Positions 44,701 through 51,973 of a DNA stretch of 64,000 bases are shown here, one piece after another. A program made the position numbers and the translations under genes. Positions within the stretch are counted from its first letter, which is position 1. Each line of letters begins with the position of its first letter. The DNA comes from Chloroflexota bacterium (GTDB lineage Bacteria; Chloroflexota; Chloroflexia; Chloroflexales; Roseiflexaceae): NCBI GenBank assembly GCA_013388755.1, contig JACAEQ010000070.1:107962-171961 (forward strand). The letters run 5' to 3'. Under the pieces are notes generated by a model that saw only the letters and a list, made by a program, of their open reading frames with translations, did not search any database and had not been told where the DNA came from.

Positions 44701-45313
44701 CCGGGGGCGGCACCGGCACTGCAGCCGGCACGATCGCCTTCCGCGCCGGTCGTGTCGGCATGGTCAGCGACGTGAGCGGCATCGCCTGGCTCAGCACATT
44801 GCCAGCAGAGACCTGCAGCAGATCCTGTACACCCTGCGGTCCTTCAATCCGCCGGATGCGCACCACCAGATTCTCGGTGACACCAAACCAGCGCACGCGC
44901 ATGTCGCCTGGCTGCAACGTGACGTCGCCATTTTCTTCGATGCGAAAGGAGAGCGTGCGCGCCACCTGCACCGTGACCACGCCAAATGCTGTCTCCTGCG
45001 GGATCATATGCGGCTGCGCAAAATGGAACTCGATAACCGGCTGCGCGCCACTGCGAAAGACGCGAATCTCGTCGAGCGACTCAACCAGTTGCGGGTAGGG
45101 GAGAAACTCGTCAAGCGCCTGGCGCAACTGCGTGGCGTCGAGCGCCTCGCGCAATACCGCGCCGGAGATCAGGCACGACGGCCGGGCGCCGAGCATGGCG
45201 AGCAGATCGCGGAACGTGCCGCCCGCCCCGAAAGCGTCTTCCAGCATGGGCTCGAGATCGGCGACGCTGGAGATGGACAGTGGCCGGCTCACTGGCTGAA
45301 ACGTCGCAGTCAT
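41774..45313 (-). CDS. P2-type metal ATPase with N-terminal HMA-like domain
   Basis: 1179 residues. Residues 1-200 are a novel-looking soluble domain ending in a proline/alanine linker. 206-285 is an HMA-2-like domain (VHRLPGRIRLRVAGL...LTGTVLVQCD) lacking the CxxC of copper chaperones. The pump then follows: TGES (457-460), M4 IPEGLP (573-578), phosphorylated Asp617 in VCLDKTGTITLN, TGDGINDGPAL, M6 NLVTDIFPELALG. M4 IPEGLP and M6 NLVTD place it near Ca/Mn PMR1-like pumps, but the HMA domain links it to mycobacterial CtpI/CtpH-like ATPases. Cation not assignable. Operon with PAS, DUF5132 and HMA-like genes upstream and metK downstream. Confidence 0.88.
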   Translation of the reverse strand: MTATFQPVSRPLSISSVADLEPMLEDAFGAGGTFRDLLAMLGARPSCLISGAVLREALDATQLRQALDEFLPYPQLVESLDEIRVFRSGAQPVIEFHFAQPHMIPQETAFGVVTVQVARTLSFRIEENGDVTLQPGDMRVRWFGVTENLVVRIRRIEGPQGVQDLLQVSAGNVLSQAMPLTSLTMPTRPARKAIVPAAVPVPPPATIAVTVHRLPGRIRLRVAGLYRNLAQKTRIERHLARQRGVHAVSANILTGTVLVQCDATISAGDLELRVSAIVAGVEDSASEWVESRPWHLLDVAEVARLQGSSTTDGLDPAVARQRLEELGANALPDVRRRSRVGMLLEQFSSLPVVLLGASALLSIATGGLADGAVILSVVLINAGIGYFTENWAETTISSLSRGARPVARVVRAGVEHDLPGEELVPGDLIVLKRGMPVPADARLVATDDLTVDESALTGESVPVAKHAGVLVERDVPLGSRTNMIYRGAIVTGGGGRALVVATGLATEVGQIQRMLAETEQPETPLQRQLRLLGSQLALVSLAICGGVFVIGVLRGQGLLLMLKTAVSLAVAAIPEGLPTVATTTLALGVRRLERRNILVRRLVAVETLGAIQDVCLDKTGTITLNQMRLVSVFASMRLYLHKEGAFRCDDEAPCTLQADDDLLRLLRLSFLCSEVRIVSTDAGLTTRGTPTETALADAALDAGIDVVDLRQRFPLLRAQPRSEQRGYMVTWHDDGGAGLLAIKGAPDQVLGLCSLQSRQGVVIPLTDDDRARIVTENERMAGQALRVLGVAYGYGNDVPEEQRNLIWVGLAGIADPPRAGMQHLMERFRAAGLHPIMVTGDQSATAHAVARQIGLRRDGHLEGLDAAQLEHVPPDVLRSLAQRLDIFSRVSPAHKLRIVQALQRAGRVVAMTGDGINDGPALRAADIGIAMGQDGSQLAQEVADIVVRDDNLQMIIIAVEQGRAIYDDIKKALHFILASNASEIGVMLLATTAGLGEPFNPIQLLWINLVTDIFPELALGVELPETDVMARPPRNPQAPMFSRADVRRIGLEGATLIASTFTAYGAGLARYGIGPRASTIAFTSLTAAQLLYAISCRSEQHTMFEPAACPPNPYLPLAVGGGLALQVLATLLPGLRRILGVVPLGPFDWALAAGTAVAPLLISEMTKELSRPRSAMTRR

Positions 45314-45319
45314 AGGCGG

Positions 45320-45796
45320 CTACCGATCGGTCTGCCGCGCGCGATAGAGCGCCAGGATACTCATCGCATTGGTTAAGAGTGTGCTTGCAGGGCTCAGCAC
45401 CTGCCCGCGCAGCGCCTGCACGATGCTGGCACCGATCAAGCCGACAAAGGCCACTTCAAGCAGGTCGAACGAACCGCCGGATGTGCGCCGCAGTATGTCA
45501 TCAAACTGATCCATACGCGCGGAGACCGCCGACAATACCGGGTTGGCGGGCGGCAGCTCAAGATCGAGGGCGAACAACCCCTGAGTGAGTGCCTCCTGAG
45601 ACAACTCCTCGGTTGTGCCGTCATAACGAACCAGGATACTCGCTGTTAGCGGATTCGCCTCGATATACGTGACGCCCTCGCAGCCCATCAGCGCCTGTTC
45701 AACACGCGCGAAATAGGCAGCGTCGCCTTTGCGCGATGGAACGCGCAGGCGCAGCCGGTCGCCGGTCTGGTGGGCAATATAACCGGAAGGAAGCAT
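45320..45796 (-). CDS. HMA-2-like small metal-handling protein
   Basis: 158 residues. N-terminal ferredoxin-like HMA-2 domain (SGYIAHQTGDRLRLRVPSRKG...IEANPLTASILVRYD, no CxxC), then a hydrophobic helix near residue 125 (LLEVAFVGLIGASIVQAL) and a second near the C-terminus (TLLTNAMSILALY). The same HMA-2 fold recurs in the N-terminus of the neighbouring ATPase, so the two may interact by domain swapping or relay. GAGG seven bases before ATG 45796; ATG 45820 would give eight extra residues and overlap the DUF5132 gene. Ends six bases before the ATPase start. Confidence 0.82.
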   Translation of the reverse strand: MLPSGYIAHQTGDRLRLRVPSRKGDAAYFARVEQALMGCEGVTYIEANPLTASILVRYDGTTEELSQEALTQGLFALDLELPPANPVLSAVSARMDQFDDILRRTSGGSFDLLEVAFVGLIGASIVQALRGQVLSPASTLLTNAMSILALYRARQTDR

Positions 45797-45809
45797 AACG
45801 CAGCCTCTG

Positions 45810-46076
45810 TCACTCTGCATGCGTGCGACTCACCGGATTCAATGCATCGCGCTGCGCATTCAATTCCACCTGCACCTCTGCAGTAATATCGCTCAGTGTC
45901 TCAACAAGTACAGCCATCGTCTCACGGCCACGCTCATACCCTATCAGTATCGCCCTGACGCTCTGCTTGAGCAGTGGCCGCCCAAGCGGTGCCAGCAGCG
46001 GTGCAACATTGCGCGCCGCCAGTGTTGCACCAACACCCAGAACAACACCGGTAAGAAGGCTTCGTGTATCAGCCAC
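45810..46076 (-). CDS. DUF5132 small membrane protein (operon copy)
   Basis: 88 residues. Glycine/alanine-rich membrane segment (SLLTGVVLGVGATLAARNVAPLLAPLGRPLLKQSVRA) followed by an amphipathic tail (GYERGRETMAVLVETLSDITAEVQVELNAQRDAL). Same design as the standalone copy at 40257. GTG 46076 is chosen: GAGG lies eight bases upstream and GTGGCTGA overlaps the PAS-gene stop, so translation is coupled; TTG 46091 would lack a ribosome site. Structural resemblance to mycobacterial PacL/DUF1490 metallochaperones of P-ATPases is an inference; the His-rich metal motif of PacL is absent. Confidence 0.75.
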   Translation of the reverse strand: MADTRSLLTGVVLGVGATLAARNVAPLLAPLGRPLLKQSVRAILIGYERGRETMAVLVETLSDITAEVQVELNAQRDALNPVSRTHAE

Positions 46077-46650
46077 GTTGGTGACCCTCAACTGTGTTCA
46101 TATGGTGGATAATATCGCGATAGCAATCGTAGCACACAACGTTCGCCAGTTGCGGCAGGTTCGTCTCACTCGTCAGGCCAAGCCGCATCAGCGCCTCCTC
46201 AACCTCGAACCAGCCCTCACCCGGCACCTGGACCTTCTTGCACCAGCTGCAGATCGAAACCACATCGAACGAACGCTCACGGGTCGAGTCCAGCAACGCT
46301 ACATATGTGCGCTCCTCTTCGTACTTTATGCAGCTGTTGAACTCGACGCCGCCATCAGGCAATGGTGTCATATGCAGCTTGATGGCGCGCCGTGCTGTCG
46401 GCGAGTCACAGCGCATACGCACAGCGATCGTCTGGCCGCTGCGCACCCGGCTGAGTATCAACTGGTAGAGATGGCGTGTTTCCGGGTCACTGATGAAGCT
46501 CCAGATCGGCCGGCTACATACCGTCGCCTGCGTCAGGTGCGAGCCATCGTTCTCGCGCGCGAAAGCGAACCAGTCGTCATTGCAGGAGATGATGCGATCA
46601 TGCTGATCAATGCGGTAGGAGAATACTCGCGCGGGGGGTAACGGGTTCAT
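46069..46650 (-). CDS. PAS-like protein with a C-terminal four-cysteine motif
   Basis: 193 residues. Residues 1-120 look like a PAS domain (VFSYRIDQHDRIISCNDDWFAFARENDG...VCSRPIWSFISDPETRHLYQLILSRVRSG). The C-terminus has ICSWCKKVQVPGEGWFEVEEALMRLG...NVVCYDCYRD: a CxxC-(about 40)-CxxC zinc-ribbon-like module seen at the end of many PAS and kinase-linked proteins. No kinase, HTH or output domain. First gene of the metal ATPase operon; a redox- or metal-sensing role is inferred from position. Confidence 0.8.
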   Translation of the reverse strand: MNPLPPARVFSYRIDQHDRIISCNDDWFAFARENDGSHLTQATVCSRPIWSFISDPETRHLYQLILSRVRSGQTIAVRMRCDSPTARRAIKLHMTPLPDGGVEFNSCIKYEEERTYVALLDSTRERSFDVVSICSWCKKVQVPGEGWFEVEEALMRLGLTSETNLPQLANVVCYDCYRDIIHHMNTVEGHQRG

Positions 46651-46842
46651 CGGATGCCTCAGCCGGTGCAGACAAACGACAGGCGCAGCGGAGGCCGATG
46701 CGATTGTTGCGCCTCCGTGGCGCGTCTACAGAGCAGGTCGCTCCTGTGTCTGCCATGATTGTACGACTTGCGTCAAGGCGAGTCTATTGCGTTCCGCCTG
46801 TTGAAGGTTATGATTTCAGTGCGCAACTCGCTCGCTCCTATG

Positions 46843-46895
46843 CCCGGTTGCATTCAGACATACAACGATCAGGAGAGCCGGCACGCACCCTTCAA
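46843..46895 (+). repeat. Repeat C fragment
   Basis: CCCGGTTGCATTCAGACATA then ACAACGATCAGGAG and GCACGCACCCTTC, matching the first half of the copies at 16182 and 59975. Lies upstream of the GT39 promoter. The rest of 46651-46937 shows no gene. Confidence 0.55.
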
Positions 46896-46937
46896 TAATC
46901 TCCGAATACCGGTGGAACGGATCGCGCCGGATTCGGG

Positions 46938-46943
46938 TATACT
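46938..46943 (+). promoter_or_regulatory. -10 box for a leaderless GT39 transcript
   Basis: TATACT ends seven bases before ATG 46951, exactly the spacing seen at 3672-3685. No Shine-Dalgarno sequence between. No convincing -35. Confidence 0.55.
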
Positions 46944-46950
46944 GCGCTTC

Positions 46951-48993
46951 ATGCGCGCCACTCGACAATCTGCCGCCATACCTGAACGTCTCATCGCTGT
47001 TCTCTGGTACCTGGTCACGGGCCTGGTGGCGCTCTGGTTGCGCATCGCTGACCTGGGTGACTTTGTCACCGTTGATGAAGCGGCATACTGGATCACACGC
47101 TCGCATACCTTTCTGGGTGCGCTCCGTTCGGGCAACTTCGGTGCCACTGCACTCTCGGCGCATCCCGGCGTTACGACCATGTGGCTCGGTGCCGCAGGCA
47201 TCCTCCTGCAGGGGTGGTTGACCGCCACCGGTCTGTTGCCGGCCGTCACTTTCGCCACCGCGCTGTGCCTGCTGCGTCTGCCGGTGGTGCTGATTCACAC
47301 CGGCTGCATCCTTGCCGGTTTCGTGTTGCTGCGCCGGTTGCTGCCGCCACCCGCCGCGCTGCTGGCCGCGCTGCTGTGGGCCACCGATCCATTCCTGATC
47401 GCATATAGCCGTGTCTTGCACGTTGATGCGCTGGCGGCATCGTTCGGCGCGCTCAGCCTGCTGGCCGCGCTCTACGCATGCCAGTCGCCGCGCCGCTACG
47501 CACTGTTCATCATCTCCGGCGTGTGCGCCGGCCTGGCGGTGTTAAGCAAGTCGCCGGCCCTGGCGCTCGCGCCGGTTGTAGCAGCGCTGGCACTCTGGGA
47601 CGCCTGGCGCGCTCCATCGACCGGGCAGACGAAGACATTCCTGCAGAGCCTTCAGGCCGCCATGCCACTCATCCTTACCTGGGGCGGGAGCGTGGCAATC
47701 ACGATCGTTGCCCTCTGGCCTGCGCTATGGGTCGATCCAGCAGCAGTACTGAACCAGGTGCGCTTCGGGGTTGAGGTTGAGGGTGGGCAGCCACACATGC
47801 TGGGCAATTTCTTCCTCGGCCGGCCCGACCCCGCGCCGGGGGCACTCTTCTACCCGGTGGCGCTGGCGTTGCGTAGTACGCCGTTCACGCTGATCGGGTT
47901 GCTGGTTCTGCCTTTTGTCTGGCATCATCTCGACCCGCGCCGGCGGCGCGTTCTCGCAATCCTTGCGCTGGCGGCGATTGTCTTCGTTGTCGCCCTGAGC
48001 TTCTTTCCAAAGAAGTTCAACCGCTACCTGGTTCCGGCGTTCCCTTTCGTTGACATGCTGGCGGCGGCAGGGCTGTGGGGAATGCTGAATGATGCATTGA
48101 GCAGAGTGAAGCAGCGTCGCCCATTCCATGCACAACGCACAATTCACCATGTCGTCTTGCTGCTGGCCGGCGCGCTGGCGATTGCGAATGCCTGGTTCTG
48201 GCATCCATACGCGATCGCGGCATACAACCAGATGCTTGGCGGGGCAACCGCAGGCGCTGCGACCTTTCTGACGGGCTGGGGTGAGGGGAATGAACAGGTG
48301 GCCGCATGGCTCGCCACGCGCCCCGACATCCGCGGCGTGATTACCGTCGCGCCGAACCCGGGGGTGATACAGCCATACATGCCGTCAGGGGCGCAGGTGA
48401 GCCGCCCGAACGCAGGCACACTGCCGCGTGACGCGGGGTACCTGGTGGTAGACATTCGCCAGGTTCAGGATGGCGAGGTGCCGCCGCCGTTCGATGCATT
48501 TTACCAGCGCGTGCCGCCGCTGTTTACCGTGCGCATCCACGGCGTTACGTATGCCTGGGTGTATCAGACGCCACCTGCGGTTGAGCATCCGGCTGGCGCA
48601 TCGTTTGGTGATGCCCTGGCGCTCCATGGCTATGATCTGATCGAACCGCCGGAGCGCGACCAGGCACTGATCCTGCGGTTCACGCTGTTTGCGCAGGCGC
48701 AACCGCCACCCGGCGTCGTGTTGTTTGCTCACCTGATCGGCCCGGATGGCCGGCGGGTCGCACAGGCCGATGTTCCATTACCGGTAAACGACTGGACACC
48801 CGGGGGTTATGCGCGCCAGGATGTACCGCTGACATTGCCCGGCGATGCGCCGGCAGGGAATTACCGGCTCTTTGCCGGCATGTATGATGCCGCAAGCGGC
48901 GTACGTCTGCCGCTGAGCGGTGTGGTCCACGCCGATCCGGCAGTAGCGGGGCCGGAGGCCGTTGAGTTGCTGAACTTCACGTTGCCGGAGTAG
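46951..48993 (+). CDS. Membrane glycosyltransferase, GT39/PMT-like
   Basis: 680 residues. Residues 1-480 hold about eleven membrane helices. The first outer loop carries the catalytic acidic pair in FVTVDEAAYW, followed by HPGVTTMWLG. GT39 family enzymes move mannose or another sugar from a polyprenyl-phosphate donor to an outer substrate (protein, arabinan or lipid). The C-terminal 200 residues form a soluble, periplasmic beta-rich domain (VGDALALHGYDLIEPP..., PGNYRLFAGMYDAASGVRLPL) as in other Chloroflexota members. ATG 46951 fixed by the promoter; a 64-residue upstream extension is rejected. Confidence 0.87.
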   Translation: MRATRQSAAIPERLIAVLWYLVTGLVALWLRIADLGDFVTVDEAAYWITRSHTFLGALRSGNFGATALSAHPGVTTMWLGAAGILLQGWLTATGLLPAVTFATALCLLRLPVVLIHTGCILAGFVLLRRLLPPPAALLAALLWATDPFLIAYSRVLHVDALAASFGALSLLAALYACQSPRRYALFIISGVCAGLAVLSKSPALALAPVVAALALWDAWRAPSTGQTKTFLQSLQAAMPLILTWGGSVAITIVALWPALWVDPAAVLNQVRFGVEVEGGQPHMLGNFFLGRPDPAPGALFYPVALALRSTPFTLIGLLVLPFVWHHLDPRRRRVLAILALAAIVFVVALSFFPKKFNRYLVPAFPFVDMLAAAGLWGMLNDALSRVKQRRPFHAQRTIHHVVLLLAGALAIANAWFWHPYAIAAYNQMLGGATAGAATFLTGWGEGNEQVAAWLATRPDIRGVITVAPNPGVIQPYMPSGAQVSRPNAGTLPRDAGYLVVDIRQVQDGEVPPPFDAFYQRVPPLFTVRIHGVTYAWVYQTPPAVEHPAGASFGDALALHGYDLIEPPERDQALILRFTLFAQAQPPPGVVLFAHLIGPDGRRVAQADVPLPVNDWTPGGYARQDVPLTLPGDAPAGNYRLFAGMYDAASGVRLPLSGVVHADPAVAGPEAVELLNFTLPE

Positions 48994-49080
48994 ATCGCCC
49001 GGCATCCGGGCTGCCGCGCCCAACTTGCAACCACAGCGAGAGAGCGCCGGAGCCTTCAACGGCGCGCCGGTTCCAAACTC

Positions 49081-49089
49081 TGGTATCAT
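49081..49089 (+). promoter_or_regulatory. Extended -10 promoter of the aminotransferase
   Basis: TGG-TATCAT 37 bases before ATG 49127; AAGGAG (49115-49120) serves as ribosome site. Confidence 0.45.
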
Positions 49090-49126
49090 GGTGGCGAAAC
49101 GCAGCCTGACCACGAAGGAGCCACCC

Positions 49127-50320
49127 ATGCCCGTCTCTTCGGTTCCAACCTTGCATGAACTTTACGCCGGACGAGCGAAAACCCTTGGCCCGGCGCAGAT
49201 CTGGCCTGAACATGAGGGTGATCTGATCACGCTGGCCTACGGCTTTGCCGCGCCTGAAATGTTCCCGACCGACGATCTGCTGGCCGCCACTGCCGAAGTG
49301 CTGGCCGAGGATGCCGCTGAAGGTCTCAATTACGGCCCATCCTATCCTGGCCTGGTACAGCTTGTTGTTGATCGTATGCACGCGCAGGGAACACCGGCGG
49401 AACCGGGTAATGTCCTGATTGCGTACGGTTCCAGTCAGGTGCTGGCGCTCTTGCCCGAAGTATTTGTCGAGCCGGGCGATACCGTCATCGTCGAGGGTCC
49501 GACGTTCATGGGCGCGGTACGCCATTTTGCCGCCGCTGGCGCGAAACTGTTGACCGTGAACGTCGACGACCATGGCCTCGACGTTGATGCGCTGGAGTCC
49601 ATGTTGCGCGATCTGGCGAAACAGGGCAAACGGCCAAAGTTTATCTATACCATCCCGACCTTCCATAACCCGAGCGGAACGTTGCTGCCACTGGAACGGC
49701 GGCAGCGACTGGTCGAACTGGCAAAAGAGTATGGTGTCCTGGTGGTCGAGGACGATGCGTATGGTGAACTCTATTTTGAGAATCCGCCACCGCCGCGATT
49801 GTCGGCGCTGAACCACGATGGCTGGGTCCTGCAGGTCGGTACGTTCTCAAAGATCCTTGCGCCTGGTCTGCGTATGGGCTGGGCCTGCGGCAACCACGAA
49901 ATCATCCAGCGCCTGCATAGTTTCAAGCTTGAGGGTTCAAGCGGCCCGTACCTGACGCGGGTGGTCGAGCGCTACTGCGCCGACGGTCGCCTTGCCCGGC
50001 ACATCGAGGAACTGCGCGCCGCGTATCGTGAGCGGCGCGACCTGATGCTGGCGGCGATTGCGCGGGAGTGGCCGAAGGATGTGATGGTGCCGAAGCCGGA
50101 GGGAGGGTTCTTCGTCTGGGCGCGCCTGCCGAAGGGTATGAGCGCGACGAAGCTACTGGCCGAGTCGGAGAAGCATGGTGTGACGTTTGTGCCGGGGACG
50201 CACTTTTACGCCAATGGGCAGGGCGACGATGCGTTTCGCCTCTCATTCAGCTTTGTGCCACACCAGCAGATTGAAGATGGCATTGCCCGGATCGGCGCGG
50301 CGTTCCGAACGATGGTGTGA
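49127..50320 (+). CDS. PLP-dependent aminotransferase (class I/II, 2-aminoadipate-type)
   Basis: 397 residues, fold type I. Schiff-base lysine in VGTFSKILAPGLRMGW, cofactor residues in SSQVLALLPEVF, FHNPSGTLLP and VEDDAYGELYF, and the C-terminal EGGFFVWARLP. Similar in layout to LysN/2-aminoadipate and MocR-like aminotransferases; substrate is probably an aromatic or dicarboxylic amino acid, not fixed by sequence. AAGGAG six bases before ATG 49127; a longer frame from 49025 is rejected. Confidence 0.9.
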   Translation: MPVSSVPTLHELYAGRAKTLGPAQIWPEHEGDLITLAYGFAAPEMFPTDDLLAATAEVLAEDAAEGLNYGPSYPGLVQLVVDRMHAQGTPAEPGNVLIAYGSSQVLALLPEVFVEPGDTVIVEGPTFMGAVRHFAAAGAKLLTVNVDDHGLDVDALESMLRDLAKQGKRPKFIYTIPTFHNPSGTLLPLERRQRLVELAKEYGVLVVEDDAYGELYFENPPPPRLSALNHDGWVLQVGTFSKILAPGLRMGWACGNHEIIQRLHSFKLEGSSGPYLTRVVERYCADGRLARHIEELRAAYRERRDLMLAAIAREWPKDVMVPKPEGGFFVWARLPKGMSATKLLAESEKHGVTFVPGTHFYANGQGDDAFRLSFSFVPHQQIEDGIARIGAAFRTMV

Positions 50321-50330
50321 GGTAATGGAT

Positions 50331-50406
50331 GGCGTGAGGCAGGAAGCAAAAGGCACCTCCCACCAGTTGCCTCCTGCCCCGTGCCTCGCACTTCTTGCCT
50401 CACGCC
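50331..50406. terminator. Long hairpin between convergent genes
   Basis: GGCGTGAGGCAGGAAG (50331-50346) pairs with CTTCTTGCCTCACGCC (50391-50406), one mismatch in 16; nested AGGCAC/GTGCCT arms extend it. It lies between convergent aminotransferase and reductase genes and may terminate both; it also looks like a mobile palindromic unit. Confidence 0.55.
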
Positions 50407-50411
50407 TCTGC

Positions 50412-51413
50412 TTACAGCAACCGCATCTTCATCCAGGCTGCCGTGTTGTGAAAGTTGACGGCGACGCTCCCTGGCGGCACCAGGGCGTCGCAGGCGGCGC
50501 GCAGATCATCGCCGAGCGTCAGGTCCAGCGCCGGCAGGATTTCTTCGAGTTGCGCCAGGGTGCGCACACCAAAGATCGGCGCCGTGATGCCCGGTTGATC
50601 CTTCACCCACAGGATCGCAAGCTGGGCCGGCGTCAATCCGTGGCCACGCGCCAGCGCCGCAAACTCGCGCCCGATCCGGATGCCGCGCTCCGTGACGCGC
50701 TCGGCATAGATCCCGCCACGCAATACCACGCGCGAGTCGGCAGGCGGCGCCGATACATCGGCATAGCGCCCGGCAAGCACCCCCTGCGCCAGTGGCGCCC
50801 ACGAGATGACCGCCAGACCATGCGCCCGGCAGAGCGGCAGCAATTCATTCTCGATGCGGCGGTCAAGCAGGTTGTAGGGCGGCTGTTCCGAAACGTACCG
50901 TACATATCCCTTGAGTTCGCTGACCATCAACGCTTCCATGACCTGCCACGCGGGATGCGTCGAACAGCCGATGTAGCGTACTTTCCCCTGGTGCACCAGA
51001 TCCGTCAGGGCAGCCAGCGTTTCGTCCACCGGCGTGTCCGGGTCCGGCCGGTGGATCTGATAGAGATCGATATGATCGGTTTGCAGGCGACGCAGGCTGT
51101 CTTCACAGGCACGCATCAGGTGCAGGCGCGAATTACCCCGGTCGTTCGGGCCGGGGCCGGTAGGGTTGAATCCTTTGGTGGCGAGAAACACCCGGTCGCG
51201 CTTACCGTCGCGCGCCAGGGCACGCCCCACGACGCGCTCACTTTCGCCACCATTGTAACTGTTGGCGGTGTCGATCATGTTGATCCCGGCATCGAGCGCA
51301 TGGTCAACGATGCGGAAGGCTTCGGCTTCGTCGGTCGGGTCGCCGAAGTTCATCGCGCCGATGCAGAGTGGCGCTATCCGTACCCCGGTGCGGCCGAACA
51401 GGCGATACTCCAT
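50412..51413 (-). CDS. Aldo/keto reductase
   Basis: 333 residues, TIM barrel. NADPH-dependent reduction of a carbonyl. Catalytic Asp-Tyr-Lys-His: [14 protein letters not shown] (Asp and Tyr), LATKGF (Lys), [11 protein letters not shown] (His); NADP site [14 protein letters not shown]. Close to YajO/YdjG-like oxidoreductases. Starts at ATG 51413 with a weak ribosome site. Divergent from the 2-oxoacid oxidoreductase operon. Confidence 0.9.
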   Translation of the reverse strand: MEYRLFGRTGVRIAPLCIGAMNFGDPTDEAEAFRIVDHALDAGINMIDTANSYNGGESERVVGRALARDGKRDRVFLATKGFNPTGPGPNDRGNSRLHLMRACEDSLRRLQTDHIDLYQIHRPDPDTPVDETLAALTDLVHQGKVRYIGCSTHPAWQVMEALMVSELKGYVRYVSEQPPYNLLDRRIENELLPLCRAHGLAVISWAPLAQGVLAGRYADVSAPPADSRVVLRGGIYAERVTERGIRIGREFAALARGHGLTPAQLAILWVKDQPGITAPIFGVRTLAQLEEILPALDLTLGDDLRAACDALVPPGSVAVNFHNTAAWMKMRLL

Positions 51414-51548
51414 GGGATTGTTCTTTCTTCAGATACTGCGAGTTCCGCAGTGGGCGGCGCGTCACTCGTCTCCGATGAAACGTGGACGTGAGTATAGCAC
51501 GCCTCGCAATTCGTGGATTCTTTGTGCCACGGGAGACAAAAAAGAGAG

Positions 51549-51554
51549 TATAAT
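51549..51554 (+). promoter_or_regulatory. -10 box upstream of the 2-oxoacid oxidoreductase operon
   Basis: TATAAT, 420 bases before ATG 51974. A -35 is not clear (TTGTGC is 21 bases away). If used, the mRNA has a leader of about 410 bases. Confidence 0.4.
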
Positions 51555-51973
51555 GTCGCCAGGCTCCGCCAGCACCGGGCCGGGGGTGGTCAGTGTGCCT
51601 CTCCGCGTGGCGAGGACAGTGTCGCGATGGACATCCAGCGCATATACGGCCATGGTGGCCATAGCACCGGAGAGGTGGCGAAACGCCGATCGCACTATCG
51701 GCGATCTTCGTCGCCTTTTCGTATTCATACGCCCGACGATGTTACGTGTTTCCCTGCTGCAGTGCCGGGCGACCTGTTCGGGAACCAGCGCGGCGTTGAC
51801 CGCGTCCAGATGAGCTGCACTCGATCGACCGTCAAAAATCAGCCATCAGCAATCATACTGCAGCGGCAAGCAGCAACCGTGATCCGTGGGCGCGCCGCCA
51901 TTCCTGCTCGCCGCGCGCCCCACCAGGGCGCAAGGTTTCTGTACGTTGCTCTAGTCTCTGGAGAGTAGCCATT
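51555..51973 (+). promoter_or_regulatory. Long structured leader before the 2-oxoacid oxidoreductase genes
   Basis: No gene supported. At 51684-51703 CGCCGAT-cgcact-ATCGGCG forms a hairpin. Its right arm overlaps a second stem, GGCGA (51700-51704)-tcttcg-TCGCC (51711-51715), directly followed by TTTT. The two stems are mutually exclusive, as in attenuators. No known riboswitch class recognised. GGAGAG before ATG 51974 is the ribosome site. Confidence 0.4.

Noticed and set aside
51462..51728. 88-codon minus-strand frame in the oxidoreductase leader
   Set aside because: No ribosome site or family resemblance, and overlaps the probable leader hairpins.
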